A DNA stretch of 64,000 nucleotides from Stagonosporopsis chrysanthemi (taxonomy: Eukaryota; Ascomycota; Dothideomycetes; Pleosporales; Didymellaceae), in the NCBI GenBank assembly GCA_022560025.1, contig JAFISE010000004.1:310001-374000 (forward strand), written 5' to 3'. A program made the position numbers and the translations under genes. The notes beneath the pieces are model-generated. The model ran no database searches and was not told where the DNA came from. It saw only the letters and a list, made by a program, of their open reading frames with translations. This document shows positions 11,529 to 23,300 of this stretch, in pieces (position 1 is the stretch's first letter; every line of letters begins with the position of its first letter).

Positions 11529-12764
11529 TCACATACCGCCAAAGTCCAGTTTGCGTGCGACTTTGTCGACTCTGTTTGCGCCTGCCGGGGTTTCACCTCC
11601 TTTCCTCTTCAGGTCTTCGCCCTCTTTCCTTACGCCTCCTCCCTCGTTGGGCAGATTCTCCTTCTTGGTAGGGCGCGGTGCAGATGTCCAGTAACGGTGC
11701 TTGAGAGCTTGCTCAGCGGTCAAGCGCTTCTGGGGGTCCATAGCCAACATGCCTCTTACTAGATCGATGCCATCATCACCCAACTGGGCTAGGCGACCTT
11801 TCCACCAGAGGAGAGGCTGTGGAAGCTTGACAGCGCTGCGGTTCGGTGGTGGCTGATAATACCTCAATGAGCTCACACCGGGCCAGGATTCTTCAGTGGG
11901 TGTACCGAAGATTTCGGTTATGACGGCGAGTTGCTGCATATCTGTTTCGCTGGGAAGGAAAAACTGGCGTATTGCAAGCTCGGCGATTACACACCCGACA
12001 GACCACATGTCAACGTTGCCGCCATAGTGAAGGCATCCATAGAGCAACTCTGGAGGGCGATAGAAGCGTGTGATGACGTTTGAGGTCATCTTTGCACCTG
12101 GATCCGCAAAGGAGCGAGCGAGACCGAAATCTGCCAGTTTGACCGTGTTGTCAGCGGCGATGAGCAAGTTGTTGCCCTTGATATCGCGGTGCAGGACGTG
12201 GTTGGCGTGGCACCACCATATTGCTTGGCACAACATGTTGGACCAGGCCTTGATGTCGGCGCTGCCATAGGTGATGCTCTTGTTCTTCCATAAGCCCTCG
12301 AGGTCACCCAAAGGTAGATGCTCCAGAACGAGCGACAAATTCTGATCCTTTGTACTGAAGACAGCATGCAGCTTGATGATGTTCGGGTGCGAGAGCTCGG
12401 AGAGGAACTTGATTTCGCGGATGGCGTCCATGGCAATGCCGTCTTTAAAGTCGGCGTTGAGCTTGATCTTCTTGATGGCAACCAGCTTGGTGGGGTCGTG
12501 GCGGTAGTAACCTGCATAGACGATGGCATATGTTCCCTCACCCAGACGCGCTCCTGACACAAATTGCGAGCGGACTGCATCGTTCATCTGCTCGGCCATG
12601 TCTGCCTCGCCTCCATCGATGGGTGTTTTCGTGATTGCGGCGCTGGCAGGCGGCTTCGTTGCGCGAGAAAGGCCAGAGAGAAGTTTGGCTCGATCGGGTA
12701 TCGCAGGGTGCGCACCTGTGGCATTAGGCCGCGGGCTCAGGGCGGCGGGCGACGAGATGCCCAT
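11529..12764 (-). CDS. KIN28: CDK7/Kin28-type cyclin-dependent kinase (TFIIH kinase)
   Basis: This is probably the catalytic subunit of the TFIIH kinase module, which phosphorylates the RNA polymerase II C-terminal domain and can act as a CDK-activating kinase. The gene is a single exon of 411 codons. A ~60-residue Pro/Ala-rich extension precedes the kinase domain: glycine loop GARLGEGTYAIVYAG, lysine in VAIKKIKL, PSTAIRE-equivalent helix KDGIAMDAIREIKFL (typical of CDK7), HRDIKGNNLL, DFGLARSF, T-loop ending VITRFYRPPELL, then DMWSVGCVIAEL. The conserved Pro after HRDIK is Gly and the usual TRWYR is TRFYR, so it is a slightly divergent member. The C-terminal tail is Lys/Gly-rich. A later start at Met56 (MAEQMND) is possible. 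It is divergent from the U2B'' gene across ~300 bases. Confidence 0.85.
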   Translation of the reverse strand: MGISSPAALSPRPNATGAHPAIPDRAKLLSGLSRATKPPASAAITKTPIDGGEADMAEQMNDAVRSQFVSGARLGEGTYAIVYAGYYRHDPTKLVAIKKIKLNADFKDGIAMDAIREIKFLSELSHPNIIKLHAVFSTKDQNLSLVLEHLPLGDLEGLWKNKSITYGSADIKAWSNMLCQAIWWCHANHVLHRDIKGNNLLIAADNTVKLADFGLARSFADPGAKMTSNVITRFYRPPELLYGCLHYGGNVDMWSVGCVIAELAIRQFFLPSETDMQQLAVITEIFGTPTEESWPGVSSLRYYQPPPNRSAVKLPQPLLWWKGRLAQLGDDGIDLVRGMLAMDPQKRLTAEQALKHRYWTSAPRPTKKENLPNEGGGVRKEGEDLKRKGGETPAGANRVDKVARKLDFGGM

Positions 12765-13067
12765 GTTGAGATGTGTGGTGTTGAGTTCGAGGTGAGGCGC
12801 AGTGAGAATTGTGGATGTGTGGCGGTCGTGGATGGTTCAAGAAGCTTTACTCATAGTCACCAGTTTCACTCGCTACCCTGCCGTGCCCTCTCTTTCACCA
12901 ACTTCCCTTTGTGTTATCGAGGTAGTTGCCATGGTGCTTGACGTACTTCCCGCGACCGACGCGACGAGTGCGCACGTCCCCAAACTTTTGACTTGGCGCG
13001 ACGGCGGCCAACGCGATTTCTGCGGGGAGCTCTCTCACCACCGAGGACATCGACACAACCACAAGCC
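12765..13067. promoter_or_regulatory. Shared divergent promoter region, CDK7-like / U2B''
   Basis: A 303-base gap separates the starts of two divergent genes, one for the TFIIH kinase and one for a spliceosomal RNA-binding protein. Both 5' UTRs and promoters must fit here. I see no clear TATA box on either side. The arrangement is seen; shared control is inferred. Confidence 0.4.
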
Positions 13068-13713
13068 ATGGCCACACAACCACGAGGACCACCGGGGACG
13101 GTGCCTGTGAACAAAGAGGGCGTGCCGAACAGAACGTGCGTAGCATCCCTGGAGCCTGTGGCACATGAGTACTAACGGCTGCAGATTATATGTGCGCAAC
13201 CTGCCCGACAAGCTGCCGAAAGAAGACCTGAAGCGCAATTTGTACATGCTATTTGCGACCTATGGTGTCATTCTGGATGTAGTCGCGCTCAAGACGGCGA
13301 AGATGCGCGGGCAGGCGCACGTCGTGTTCCGCGACATCGACTCCTCTACACAGGCCATGCGCGCGCTTCAGGGCTTCATTTTCTTTGGAAAGGATATGGT
13401 ATGTCATACTTTCGGTACCCTTGGACTCATCGAATGCGCAACTTACGCACTATAGCGAATTGCCTACGCAAAGTCCAAGTCGGACACAATAGCTAAGCTC
13501 GACGGAACCTTCAAAATGCCCGAGCCCGATCTACCCGAAAAGGACCCCGAAGACTCGTCTGCAGCCACGACTGGCTTTGCTGCTGCGCTGGAGAGAGCCG
13601 TACCGGTCAACGAGCAGGAGAGGGCAAAGGGCCAGAAGAGGAAAGCAGATGAAGAAGCTGAAGAAGAGGAGGATGATGACGCTGAGATGGAGATGGATTC
13701 GGATTCCGATTAA
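13068..13713 (+). CDS. U1A/U2B''-family spliceosomal RRM protein
   Basis: This is a small nuclear RNA-binding protein of the U1A/U2B''/SNF family, expected in the U2 snRNP and the single member in many fungi. Three exons, 13068-13135, 13185-13398 and 13456-13713, give 179 residues. The first intron has an actaac branch site. One RRM spans about residues 20-100, with RNP2 as LYVRNL (split by the first intron after Thr23) and RNP1 as RGQAHVVF. The family's LPDKLPKEDLKRNLY and GKDMRIAYAKSKSD segments are present. The second RRM of animal U1A is missing, as in yeast Msl1. The C-terminus is a Lys/Arg patch (GQKRKADEE) followed by a strongly acidic tail. Family assignment is firm; U2 rather than U1 residence is inferred. 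Confidence 0.88.
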
Positions 13714-14211
13714 GTGCGGCCAAGTCTGAGCACACGCAACGAAAGAACAAGTGCCAGCCGACAAAATGAGGAGAACACTGCGCAAAGACGCAGCGGAGAT
13801 CAGAGCGACATCAAGCCGAGTCGAGCCCGCCGCCTTGTTGATCTGCAGGTTGGACACATTAGTACGAATGTCGGTACCAGCACGTCAATGTGCCTGAGGG
13901 TGGTGCTGACAGTATTCAGAACTTGAATTGATGAGATGGGTGCATCTACCCAGGATACCACGGGAAGCTTTGTAGTCCTTAGAGACATTACCAGCCAGCA
14001 CACAGACTGCTATTTGGCTTTGAATACCTCCTAGTTTGCGGAGCAAATAGACATTGGACTATTCTTGCTTCTCCAGAGCACCTTGAACATCCTCAACACC
14101 ATGCCTGATGGAAGGCCTCTATCCCTCGAATACGTGAGGGAACACTAACAGTCCATGGGTCGATTCTCAATTGAAGAAAGCAACCAGCTTGAAAACACCT
14201 TCCTCGACAGA
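13714..14211. other. Spacer between convergent genes, no gene seen
   Basis: This lies between the ends of the U2B'' gene (+) and the P450 gene (-). It contains only short frames without protein signatures and should include both 3' UTRs. Confidence 0.6.
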
Positions 14212-16097
14212 TCATTTGGCGGTCAACCTTCCCATGAAACCCACGTTATAGGCAACGCCCCCATCAACGACGTATCGTCCTGGCTCAAGCAACTCGATTT
14301 CGAACCGCCTCACGATCTATTCTTGTCAGCCACTTCATCTCACGATCCCATGCTACAACCACTTACCTGAGGCAACAGCTTGTAAATCTCCATGATAGCC
14401 ACATCCTTACCCAAGCACACTCTGGACCCCATCCCAAACGTAAACTGTGCTGCCTCCAGCTCAAACGACCGCTTCTCGCTCTCCAACCACCTCTCAGGCC
14501 TGAATTGCTCTGCATCGTCACCATACAACGTTCGATCACGCTGAACACAGTACGCATAAGACGTGATCTCAGTACCTCCAGGCACAAAGTGACCATCGAT
14601 CACCTTCCCCTCTTTCGGTGCGATGCGGGCATACAGATTAGTACCAGGTGGCTGCAGTCTCAAGCCCTCTTTGATGCAGCCTACGAAATATGGCAGATGC
14701 TGACGCGTTTCTTCGAACTGGATAGGAGCAGAAAGTAGACCAGCTTTGTCTGCGGCTTCGATTTCGGCACGCGCTTTCGTCAGAGCGTCGGGGTTTGTGA
14801 CAAGGTATCGCAGGATGCAGCCCATGGCTGTTGCTGTGGTGTCTGCACCGGCTTGGATTAGGAGGGTGACGTGAGCGCGTTTTTGGCTTGCGGTAAGAGG
14901 CGAGCCATCTGGTAGGCGTGCTTCGAGGCAGCTGGACGGCATTAGCAGGCGCTAAATACGTACTGCTTCCAGATGTGTCTAATCAGGCACATGATCTTGT
15001 AGGCTTCATCTCATTGGGAGAGCAGCTGGTGAGCCGTCGGTTTCGGTCTGACTACCTCGCATACTCGCCAAAGCATCGAACCTGGAGCTTTAGACCAGTC
15101 CCTTTGGATTAAGATTGCGTTCTGTCGAGTGGCTTCCGTGGGACTCTGCGCGCGAAATTCTAAAAAAATGCTTCAAACTTACTGTTGCATGAAATCCTTC
15201 CTCCCTTCCTCAACGAACTCCTTAGCAGCAGTATTCCGCTCCTCCCTGGCGCTTACCTGCCGATCGGCCTCACGCATCAACCAACCCATCCCCGAACCAT
15301 TCTCCACCTTGGGCAGGAACCACAGCCCCACAACCGGCGCCTGCAACAAAACATCCCTAAACCACCGCCACCTCCCCGCAAACCCAAAGAAACTCAACCC
15401 CAACCTCCAGTTCTTCAATATGTCTCTGACATCCTCCTGCCGCTCTACACACCCAAATGGCTCCGTAAATGAAACCATGGACATGATATCCGCTGCGAAC
15501 TCACCCACCTTGTCGCTGAGACACACCCTGCTTCGCGCTTGAGCGTGGTGGTGCATTTTGCTAATAAACAGGTCGACCCGCGAGTCAAACGCCGGCTCCC
15601 AGCTCTTCTTCAGCTGGCCCAGCGTCCACGGCGCATTGGCGAGAGCTTTGCGCAGAACACGGTGCTCCTCGCCGTCGAGCGTGGAGAACAGGTGCGGCGG
15701 ACCCAGAACCCCGGAGCCGTACAGGTTGGATTTGCGGTTGCAGGCGGGGGAGCGGTAGATGTCTTTCAGTGAGGAGGCGCGGGGGAAGAAGAGCATGCTG
15801 GGGGAGATGCGGATGGGGGAGTCGGCTGTGTGGGTTAATGGGGAGGGGTGGGTGAGTGGGAAGGAAGGGGTACGCACAGCCGTATCTGGCGATCAGGTAC
15901 ATGAGGTATTCCGGCTCACGCTTGGTGAGGGAGATTAGGGACAGGGTTAGTGAAGATGAGGTCGCGTACCATGGCCCGAGGAAGCTGGAGAGAGGGTGGA
16001 AGAATTGTGTATATATGATGCGATGGAGAAGTGCGCACAGGATGCATATCGCTATCCCGAGCCCGAGTTGAGGCAGAGACAAGACCTGTGGTTCCAT
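14212..16097 (-). CDS. Cytochrome P450 monooxygenase (class E, pisatin demethylase-like)
   Basis: This is an ER-anchored haem monooxygenase; its substrate cannot be told from sequence. Four exons on -, 16097-15878, 15825-15183, 14931-14367 and 14316-14212, give 510 residues with consistent phases. An N-terminal hydrophobic anchor (LGIAICILCALLHRIIY) precedes the catalytic domain. The I-helix motif AGADTT is at ~315-320, the ExxR of helix K reads EGLR, and the haem loop FGMGSRVCLG has its Cys ligand at ~460. The second intron (14932-15182, ~250 nt) is unusually long, but the joined sequence reads KDFMQHCLEARLPDGS, as expected for this group. The last exon encodes a normal P450 C-terminus. It lies on the same strand as, and 837 bases from, an efflux carrier, which suggests detoxification or a small secondary-metabolite locus. 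Confidence 0.92.
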
Positions 16098-16934
16098 GAT
16101 GGGCTGAGGTACTCCTAAACAGCAGACGTTGTGTCAAACACGTGGAAAAGAGAAATTGTAGATGGCAAACGAACAAGTACAGCGATCAATGTTCAAGCGA
16201 GAGCTATTGTATCGCCTCTCCGGAAAGAACGGAACGTTCATTAATGAAGTGCACTCCACTTCCAGCGATGCAGAGCTCTGAAGACAGCAAATTTGAAGTT
16301 GATCACCCATGCCGTACAACACAGTAAGCAAGAACTCTGGATAGATAAACACATGGTTGGTTGGAAAAGCACGCATGTGCATCTTGGTGCATGCAGGCAT
16401 CCGATGGGGTAAGGTCCAAATACTGGCACGAGGGGTCCACAGCTGGGGTTATAAGTGGGGAATCAATAATAAAATTGTGGCTCGCCTGAAGTCAGATGGG
16501 TAGACCGAAGAGTTGCGATCGGTTTATGCTCTGCGTGGATATAGCTTGCGAGGCTGGCGACGATGGCTTTTCGCGGAAAAGTTGCTGACATGCGAAAGAG
16601 AGCTCTGTGAACGCCAGAACACTTGCCTAGACCGGTTTATTTGTCGAAGAGACGTACTATGACCTGCAATCACTGCGTCAAGGGTTCGAAGCTGATGGCT
16701 GTTCGTAACGACGTTGCTCTTGCTGGGGCAAGGGATGTGATAGTCTTTAACGACCGCTCAGTCTACTTGGCCTGTATAGAGATCTCGACTAGAGACCTCC
16801 GAGAAGCTGGAAGCTGATCACTCGAATTGCGATCTTGTAGGAAATCAAGAGCCATTATATCTCGGTTATGTCTGTTCATACAAAAGCCTGCGAGAAGACA
16901 AACATTCCCTTGCCACTGCAAAGGTCTTTGTTAC
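16098..16934. other. Spacer between P450 and efflux carrier, no gene seen
   Basis: These 837 bases hold the P450 promoter and the 3' end of the upstream MFS gene. Short frames occur on both strands with no recognisable product. Confidence 0.6.
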
Positions 16935-18866
16935 TTACAGCTTTGCCTTCCCTGCCTCAACCGGCGAAGCCAAAATTTCATCTGAATCGTTGGACGAAGT
17001 TGTAGTATGAGGAACAGCTATCCCTTTCTCTTCCTTAGTATTTGGTTCTTTCTCCTGATTTAGTTGCTTCTCTGCAGCGTTGTAGAACTCATTTCCTTCC
17101 TTGCGCACCGCTAAATCGCCAAAGGTTCCTGCCCGTTTCCTGGCCACTGCCAATAATACCGTGACAAGCAGGTTGAAAGCTGTAAAGGCAAGCATGATAA
17201 GAAACTGGCGGTTGTAGCTTTCCCCAAAAACTTTTGCGACTTCGTTCTTCAAGGCATCGGGCATTTGCGCAAGCGCAGCACTCGATGTCTGAACAGCTTT
17301 AATCTGCTGTGGGGAAAGATACGCTGTGAGCTTGTCGGAAGTGTAATCGCGATGTATAGCCGTGCAGATGGCAACTGCGACGCACCCACCCAGTGTACGC
17401 ATCATGTTCAACGCGCCGGTACCGACAGAGATGTCTTTCTCGGCAATCGAAGTCGCCAGAAGCATAAAGTACGGGGGGCTGGCGAGACCCAGACCTAAGC
17501 CAACGATGATCTCGTAGCCGTAGACGCCGGGCCAGAGATGCGAGTATGTGGGCAAACTACCCATGAGACCTGTACCAAGGCATACAATTACTGCAGCCAG
17601 GATGAGGACGTACTCTGTTGCCACCCTTTTTGTGGCAAGACCGGCAGCCATGGCACCAAGTGGTGACACAAGGGTACAGGGCAGGAGAAGGATTCCTGCG
17701 CGCTCGGCGGTCGTGAAGTTGATTGTCTGGAAGCGTTGTGGAAGCTGAACAAATATTACGTAGAAGGGCATGCCGAGGAGAAACATGCTCCTGAGCCTTT
17801 ATTAGTGTATGCCTGACGAGACCAGGGGTAGTAACCTACATCAGGATCAATGCCATAGAAGGATTGTGTAGGAAGCGAATAGGGAAGATGGGCTCGGTCT
17901 CCGTACGGTAGGTGATCCAGGTTTCGTAGACTCCAAATGTGAAGAACAAGACAATTCCGGTCACGAGTGTGCCTATGATGACTCCGCTTCCCCAAGGATG
18001 TGATACACCGGCCTCTTGTAAAGCAAAAATCAAGGGGATTGGCCAACACACGGAAAGGACGCCCCCGATACCATCAAGACCGCGGATGCGCTCAGCGTTT
18101 GACTTGTGATCTTTGAGACTAGGCATGGAGAGAAAGAGCAATATCATTGCTGCGATGCATACGGGTCCACTGCCATGAAAGTCAGCTGTTATCTTACGGA
18201 ATTTGTTGAGCACTCACTTGATAAAAAATATCCATCTCCAGGTCGTTCGATCAGCGATAATACCGCCAAGCAACGGTCCCAAGAGGTTAGACATGGTGAA
18301 TACCGAGCTGATGATACCAGAGTAAAACCCAATCTTCTCTGGCACGATGAGTTTCATGATCGACACGAAGGTCAGCGAGTAAAGGCCAGAGCCTCCGATA
18401 CCTTGAAACGCACGGAAGACCATCCTAGAAGGTCAGCAAGTGGTACACACACTAAATGAATTGACATACAGCTGGGTCATTGTTTGAGCTGCTCCACAAG
18501 CCATAGAAAAGACTAGGAATATGGTGCAGCATGAGAGCAAGACAGTCTTGATGCCCCAAATGTCACTGAGCTTTGCTATAATCATCAGAAAGCCTTTCGA
18601 TGGTCAATTCATGCAGATATGACACTAAGACGAAGGCACTTACTGCTGTAGGTCAAAAGATAGGTGGTGATAAGCCATGCCGCTTGATCTAACGCGTTGA
18701 AGCCATCGGATATCTTGATGAGGGCAGTGGTCACGATGGCTGTGTCCAAAGCGGAGAGAAAAAGACAAAACCACAGTCCTGCGATGATAGTGTGTAGTCT
18801 GGCTGAACTAATGTTCGCCACGGTTACCGGAACGGTGGTAGGTCTGTCCACAGGTATCGCTGACAT
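16935..18866 (-). CDS. MFS drug:H+ antiporter, DHA2 family (14-TM)
   Basis: This is a proton-driven efflux carrier of the plasma membrane, of the class that exports toxins, fungicides or secondary metabolites. Five exons on -, 18866-18644, 18593-18470, 18424-18218, 18169-17840 and 17790-16935, join in phase to 579 residues. The first TM segment carries the DHA2 signature SALDTAIVTTALIKI. Later signatures are GIGGSGLYSLTFVSIM and [24 protein letters not shown] (the motif A/C region). About fourteen hydrophobic segments follow, ending near FLIMLAFTAFNLLVTVLLAVARKR, with a hydrophilic tail. Members of this type often sit beside a P450, as here. The substrate is unknown. Confidence 0.9.
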
Positions 18867-20331
18867 CGTGTCGTCTGACCCAACGCTTCTTTGGGTAAAG
18901 ACGGGCTATCTAAGCCGAGACGAATTTCTGTGTTGTATAGATGAGACGGTGTACGATCAGATGTTGTAGGCGTTAACGATGTTGTTCATACGTCCCGGCC
19001 AGCAGGCAATCGGCTCATCCTTATGTATCGGTTTCGGATGGACTGTAGAAGGCAACCTAGTCCTCGAGATAGTTCCGAATTGCTAGAGATCTCGAGAGAC
19101 AGCTTTCAAGGTCTCCTCCCTGTTGGAGTCGTGTACAAGTAAATTGTAGCACGCTGTTTTCACACCTCAAAAGGCGGGACCCTAGCTCTTGGGAGGAAAA
19201 AGCTTCCTATATGTACACGTTGTCAATTCCGGCGGGACAAGTGCTCAGCGCACTAGTAGCTGGTAGAATGAAGCCTTGAGGCCACCGGTGTGTTGTGAGC
19301 CCGCAGCACGGAAAGATGGGACGACATCACGCCCGCGTCAGCCTGAACGTATAGGTTACGGGCGTTAAGGACATCCTGTGGCTTGACCCATGGGCCTGCC
19401 TCGGCCTCAGCCAGACATGGCATACTTAAGCGAGTGCGAAGGAGTCGCATCCTGCACATGCAGCATCCACGCTGAGAAAGTCATCGTTGGGCCTTGCTGT
19501 TGCTGCAGATGGCCTTAAGATGACTCGATTGGTGAGTAGAGAACAATAACTCTCACCAGCAACACCAGATTATAGTGCGGGCACTTGGAGACTACAGAAG
19601 CTAATTGGTCGCTGACCTATGTGCTGAGCTTCTTTCTCCATCTTGTAGACGACGTCGCTTTGGCGAAATGGGAAGATTTCGCGCGCATGGTGAAAGTCGA
19701 CGGCGTGATTTTTAGCCGACTCGCATCGAACGAACTCGAGCCGCCAAATCGTACTAGCCGAATCTTTGGTGACAGCCTCCATCCACAATCCTAGGTCGCC
19801 ATCTCTTCAAATATGTTGCTGAACAAGAGAAGCTGGTCTGCCCGGAGTCGCAGTCGTCATGATGTTATTTATGACATGTTCTCGTGGCGGGATCAGCGCG
19901 CGTGCTGCTGTTGTGCGTGCCGCCGCCCATGCCCGCGGTTGTGCTACTATGGAGGCGAACAATACAGGTCGCACGGGCGTCTCTAGGCTCCAGGTGCGCT
20001 CTGGACGCTTAATAACCCTTCCACCTCGTGCGCGGAATCTGGTCTTGATGCCCGAAGTTTAGGTGAGGCAGATACGGTGTGAGTTGCGGTGAGAGGAGCT
20101 GGTTGTCTCGCGTCGCGCTTTCCTCAACTGATGTCAAACGCGCCTGCTCCTCGACGCGTCCACACCAATTTCCACATCCTCATTTGCGCCTGCTTCCGGC
20201 GTCAATTTCCCACAACAGCGCGCGCTTATTCATTTTTCGCCTCCTAGTCCTTCCATATCAAGGCGTGTCTTCCATTTGCTTTGCTCGAATGCTGCCAGTT
20301 TCTTGCTCGCAACACTATATTCGCGTACGCG
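18867..20331. other. Divergent intergenic region, no gene seen
   Basis: This 1.46-kb gap separates the starts of the MFS carrier (-) and the large nuclear protein (+). It contains several short frames on both strands (longest under 100 codons) with no domain. It presumably holds both promoters. Confidence 0.55.
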
Positions 20332-23300
20332 ATGAGCTCGCAATTGTTCGATGCCCAGCTACTTGTTCCTGACAACAATGCCTCAAATCAGCAGTTGTTC
20401 GATCTGGTTGCCGCCGGCAAATTCACTGGACCAGGGCTGCCCGACGTCGCTCACAGATATCTGGACGCGTTCTGTAACAGAAGCCATTCAAGTGGTCGTC
20501 GAAGATGGGTTGGAATCGCGCTAGTGGGAATGATGCGCGCGTCTACCAGTGTGATCCAGCGCTTGAAACAACTGTCTCGAGGAGCATCTCAGATTGGCAC
20601 TACTATGCTTGACCGTAAAGAGACTGAAGAATGCAGGATCATCGCCGGTCTGATCATCCGGCAAGGCCTTGAAGCAGGTATCGATTTTGCAGAGTTCTTG
20701 CCGTCGAGCAAATTCCTGGACAGCGCACCCAACTTCCCCAAGGACTCCTGTGATCTTTGGTTGAGTCAGTTCCAGACGTACCTGGACACTCTTAGCGAAC
20801 TTTTACCTACAGACCTTGACAGCAACGCTGTGATCGTGTATCCTATGGCTCTGTCCTTCAAGGACGGGTTTCAATGGGCGGGCAGATCTGCAATCACACT
20901 CGTTGAGAGGAACGTACTGACGATGGTCTTATCCAATTCTGACCTATCCAAGTTTCACTTCATCGACATACCCCTCCGTCATATCACAGAGACAAGCTTG
21001 CAGCAAGACTCTCCGTATGAGAGCCAGGAGGGTCGATCCGGACACAAGTTGCATACTTTGATGACAAGATTAAGGCGCAGCTCACCGAATTACCAAATCA
21101 ATACATCCGATCACACGACTTCTGAGTTCAAGATGTCGTTCGAGCTCCTGGGAGATGCCGAGCACTTGCAAGTTGGGCTCGAGGATGCTCGCAAAAGCCT
21201 CGGTGCCGCACCATCCAAGGAAGCCGAGGCGTCTGGACTGGTGCCACTGCACGAAGACAAACCCGTTGTGTATTCAGATATCGGTTCAGTACAACTGCCG
21301 GATGACCCTACCCCGCCCAATGAGTCGGACCAAAAAGCGCGTCCCTCTCACCGCTCAGACCAGGAGAATAATCGAGGAAAGCTACCCAGTGTCTCAAAAG
21401 CGACGAAGCAAAGGGCTGTACGAACCCATCACCTACCAACTGAAGTACAAAAGGGTACAAAAGCCAGAGCCGCTAAGAGTGCAGCTCCGATCATCGAGAC
21501 AAGTGAAGACGAAGATGAGAGCGGAGATTCGTCACAAGACGAGTATGGTCTGAACTCAAAGGCACAGTCGCTCAGTAGCGACACCGGCAGAAAATCACAA
21601 GGCCAGCGTAAAGCGAGCGTCGACGACGAGGACTTTGTGCCGAACAGATCAAAAGCGAAATCGACATTGACTAAGCGGAAGCGAGCTCCAGGTGATGTGG
21701 CTGAAAGAGGTCGTCTCACGAAGAAGAGAACGCAAACCACGTCAAACAACGCTACAGAACCCCCTGTAGCTAGGACGGCAACAAAGAAGCAGAAAGCATC
21801 AGGGCATGGAATCGCACAATCAGCTCCAAAACGAGCTCGAGAGCCAATGATGCAATCAAGCGCACAACAGAATATTCCAAACGATGTATCAACGCGACAT
21901 TCGTTGATTGGAGAGTTGCTGAAATCGAAGAGTCCTCCCAAAACAACTGCTCCTACATTCAAGAAGCCTGGCCAGCCCGCGTCAACGCCGGGCAGACCAA
22001 GAAGCAAGCCTGTACGAACCACTCCAAAACCGCGGACACCGCACGATGCACAGAAAGATCTCGAAGATCTTCCTGTACACATCTCCTCTACTCCGCGCAG
22101 TCAACTGATTCACGAGGGCGACTTCGGTATCGGCTCCACTCCAGTGGATGCTGAGATACTTTCCAGCAACACCAAACGAGTTCCTGACTCGCCGCATGCC
22201 GAATCAACAGCAATATCCGGCCACGCTGATAAGGACGATGTTCATCGAGAGAAGCGTAGAGGAGACTTGGAAACTGCGAGGAGTGACCCGTTCCAGGGCC
22301 GAGAAGACCAGAGAATGACCCCATTCATTCGCAAGCTGACTGCAGAGGGTCGTCCCGTCGAAAATGGTGCAGGACATGGCGACCATCTGTCGCGTCCAGT
22401 AGATTCGCCTAACGACGATTTCGACGTTGATAACCCAGAAGCCATGCGCATGAAGCAACCGCTACTAGGACAAAGCCCAAGCTTATTCAAGCACCGTACT
22501 CAGTCCGAGCTTCGATCTCGACCAACCGCACAGGCCAGGGACTTCGGTGATCACTCAGCACACGCCCCAAAGTCTTGTAAGACTGACACCACGACATTCA
22601 ACGATGTGTCCCGATCACTTGAGTTCCAGCCTGTACGTGCTTCGCAGAACAAAACTCGCACACAAAGACAAACTGGCCCCATTAACACATTCAGTCCTGT
22701 TGCCGCCCCAGCTGGAGGGAAGGAACGCCGTACGTCTGAGGCTTTGTCGAATGTAGTAGCAGAACCGAGCAATTATGTCCTTTCAGCCCCACAAGAAGCG
22801 ATCGAAGACACGCTGCTGGATGCGCCACAGCAAGAAGCACTCGAAGCCAGTCCAGACGGCGAGACTACGCTCGTCGGCGAGGATGAGGACATGCCCGAAC
22901 AACACTTTACAAAGTCGCGGGATCTCAAGTTCAGATCGTCACCACCTATCCCAAGCTCACCGAGTGTCCGAGATGCATCCTCCGATGACTCCCAACCAGA
23001 GCCTGAGTTATCACCTCCAACCTCGCGAGCAGACGAGCTCGAGTGGGAAGATGCTCTCCAACCACATCAGCGTGATCTCCACGAGCAGCTATTGCGTACG
23101 TCAAAACGCGTCATACGTCATATCGTTGACAACGAAACCGCTGTCACCGATATCGCTGACGTCTTCGCCAACGATGGCGAGCGCTTGTTGGACCTAATGC
23201 TCGAGAGACAGAATGACGAATCTGTCGAAGCGTTTCAGAACCTTACGAACAAGAAACAAGACTTGCTCGAAGAGCTGTCAAATGCGTCCAGAAATCTGAA

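Noticed and set aside
16640..16720. Possible tRNA because of a ggttcga-like string
   Set aside because: No acceptor stem, A box or cloverleaf can be drawn around it.
21429..22082. A 217-codon Cys/Phe/Ser-rich frame on - inside the large nuclear protein gene
   Set aside because: It is antisense to a long coherent sense frame, and its composition is that expected from complementing Lys/Ser/Arg codons.
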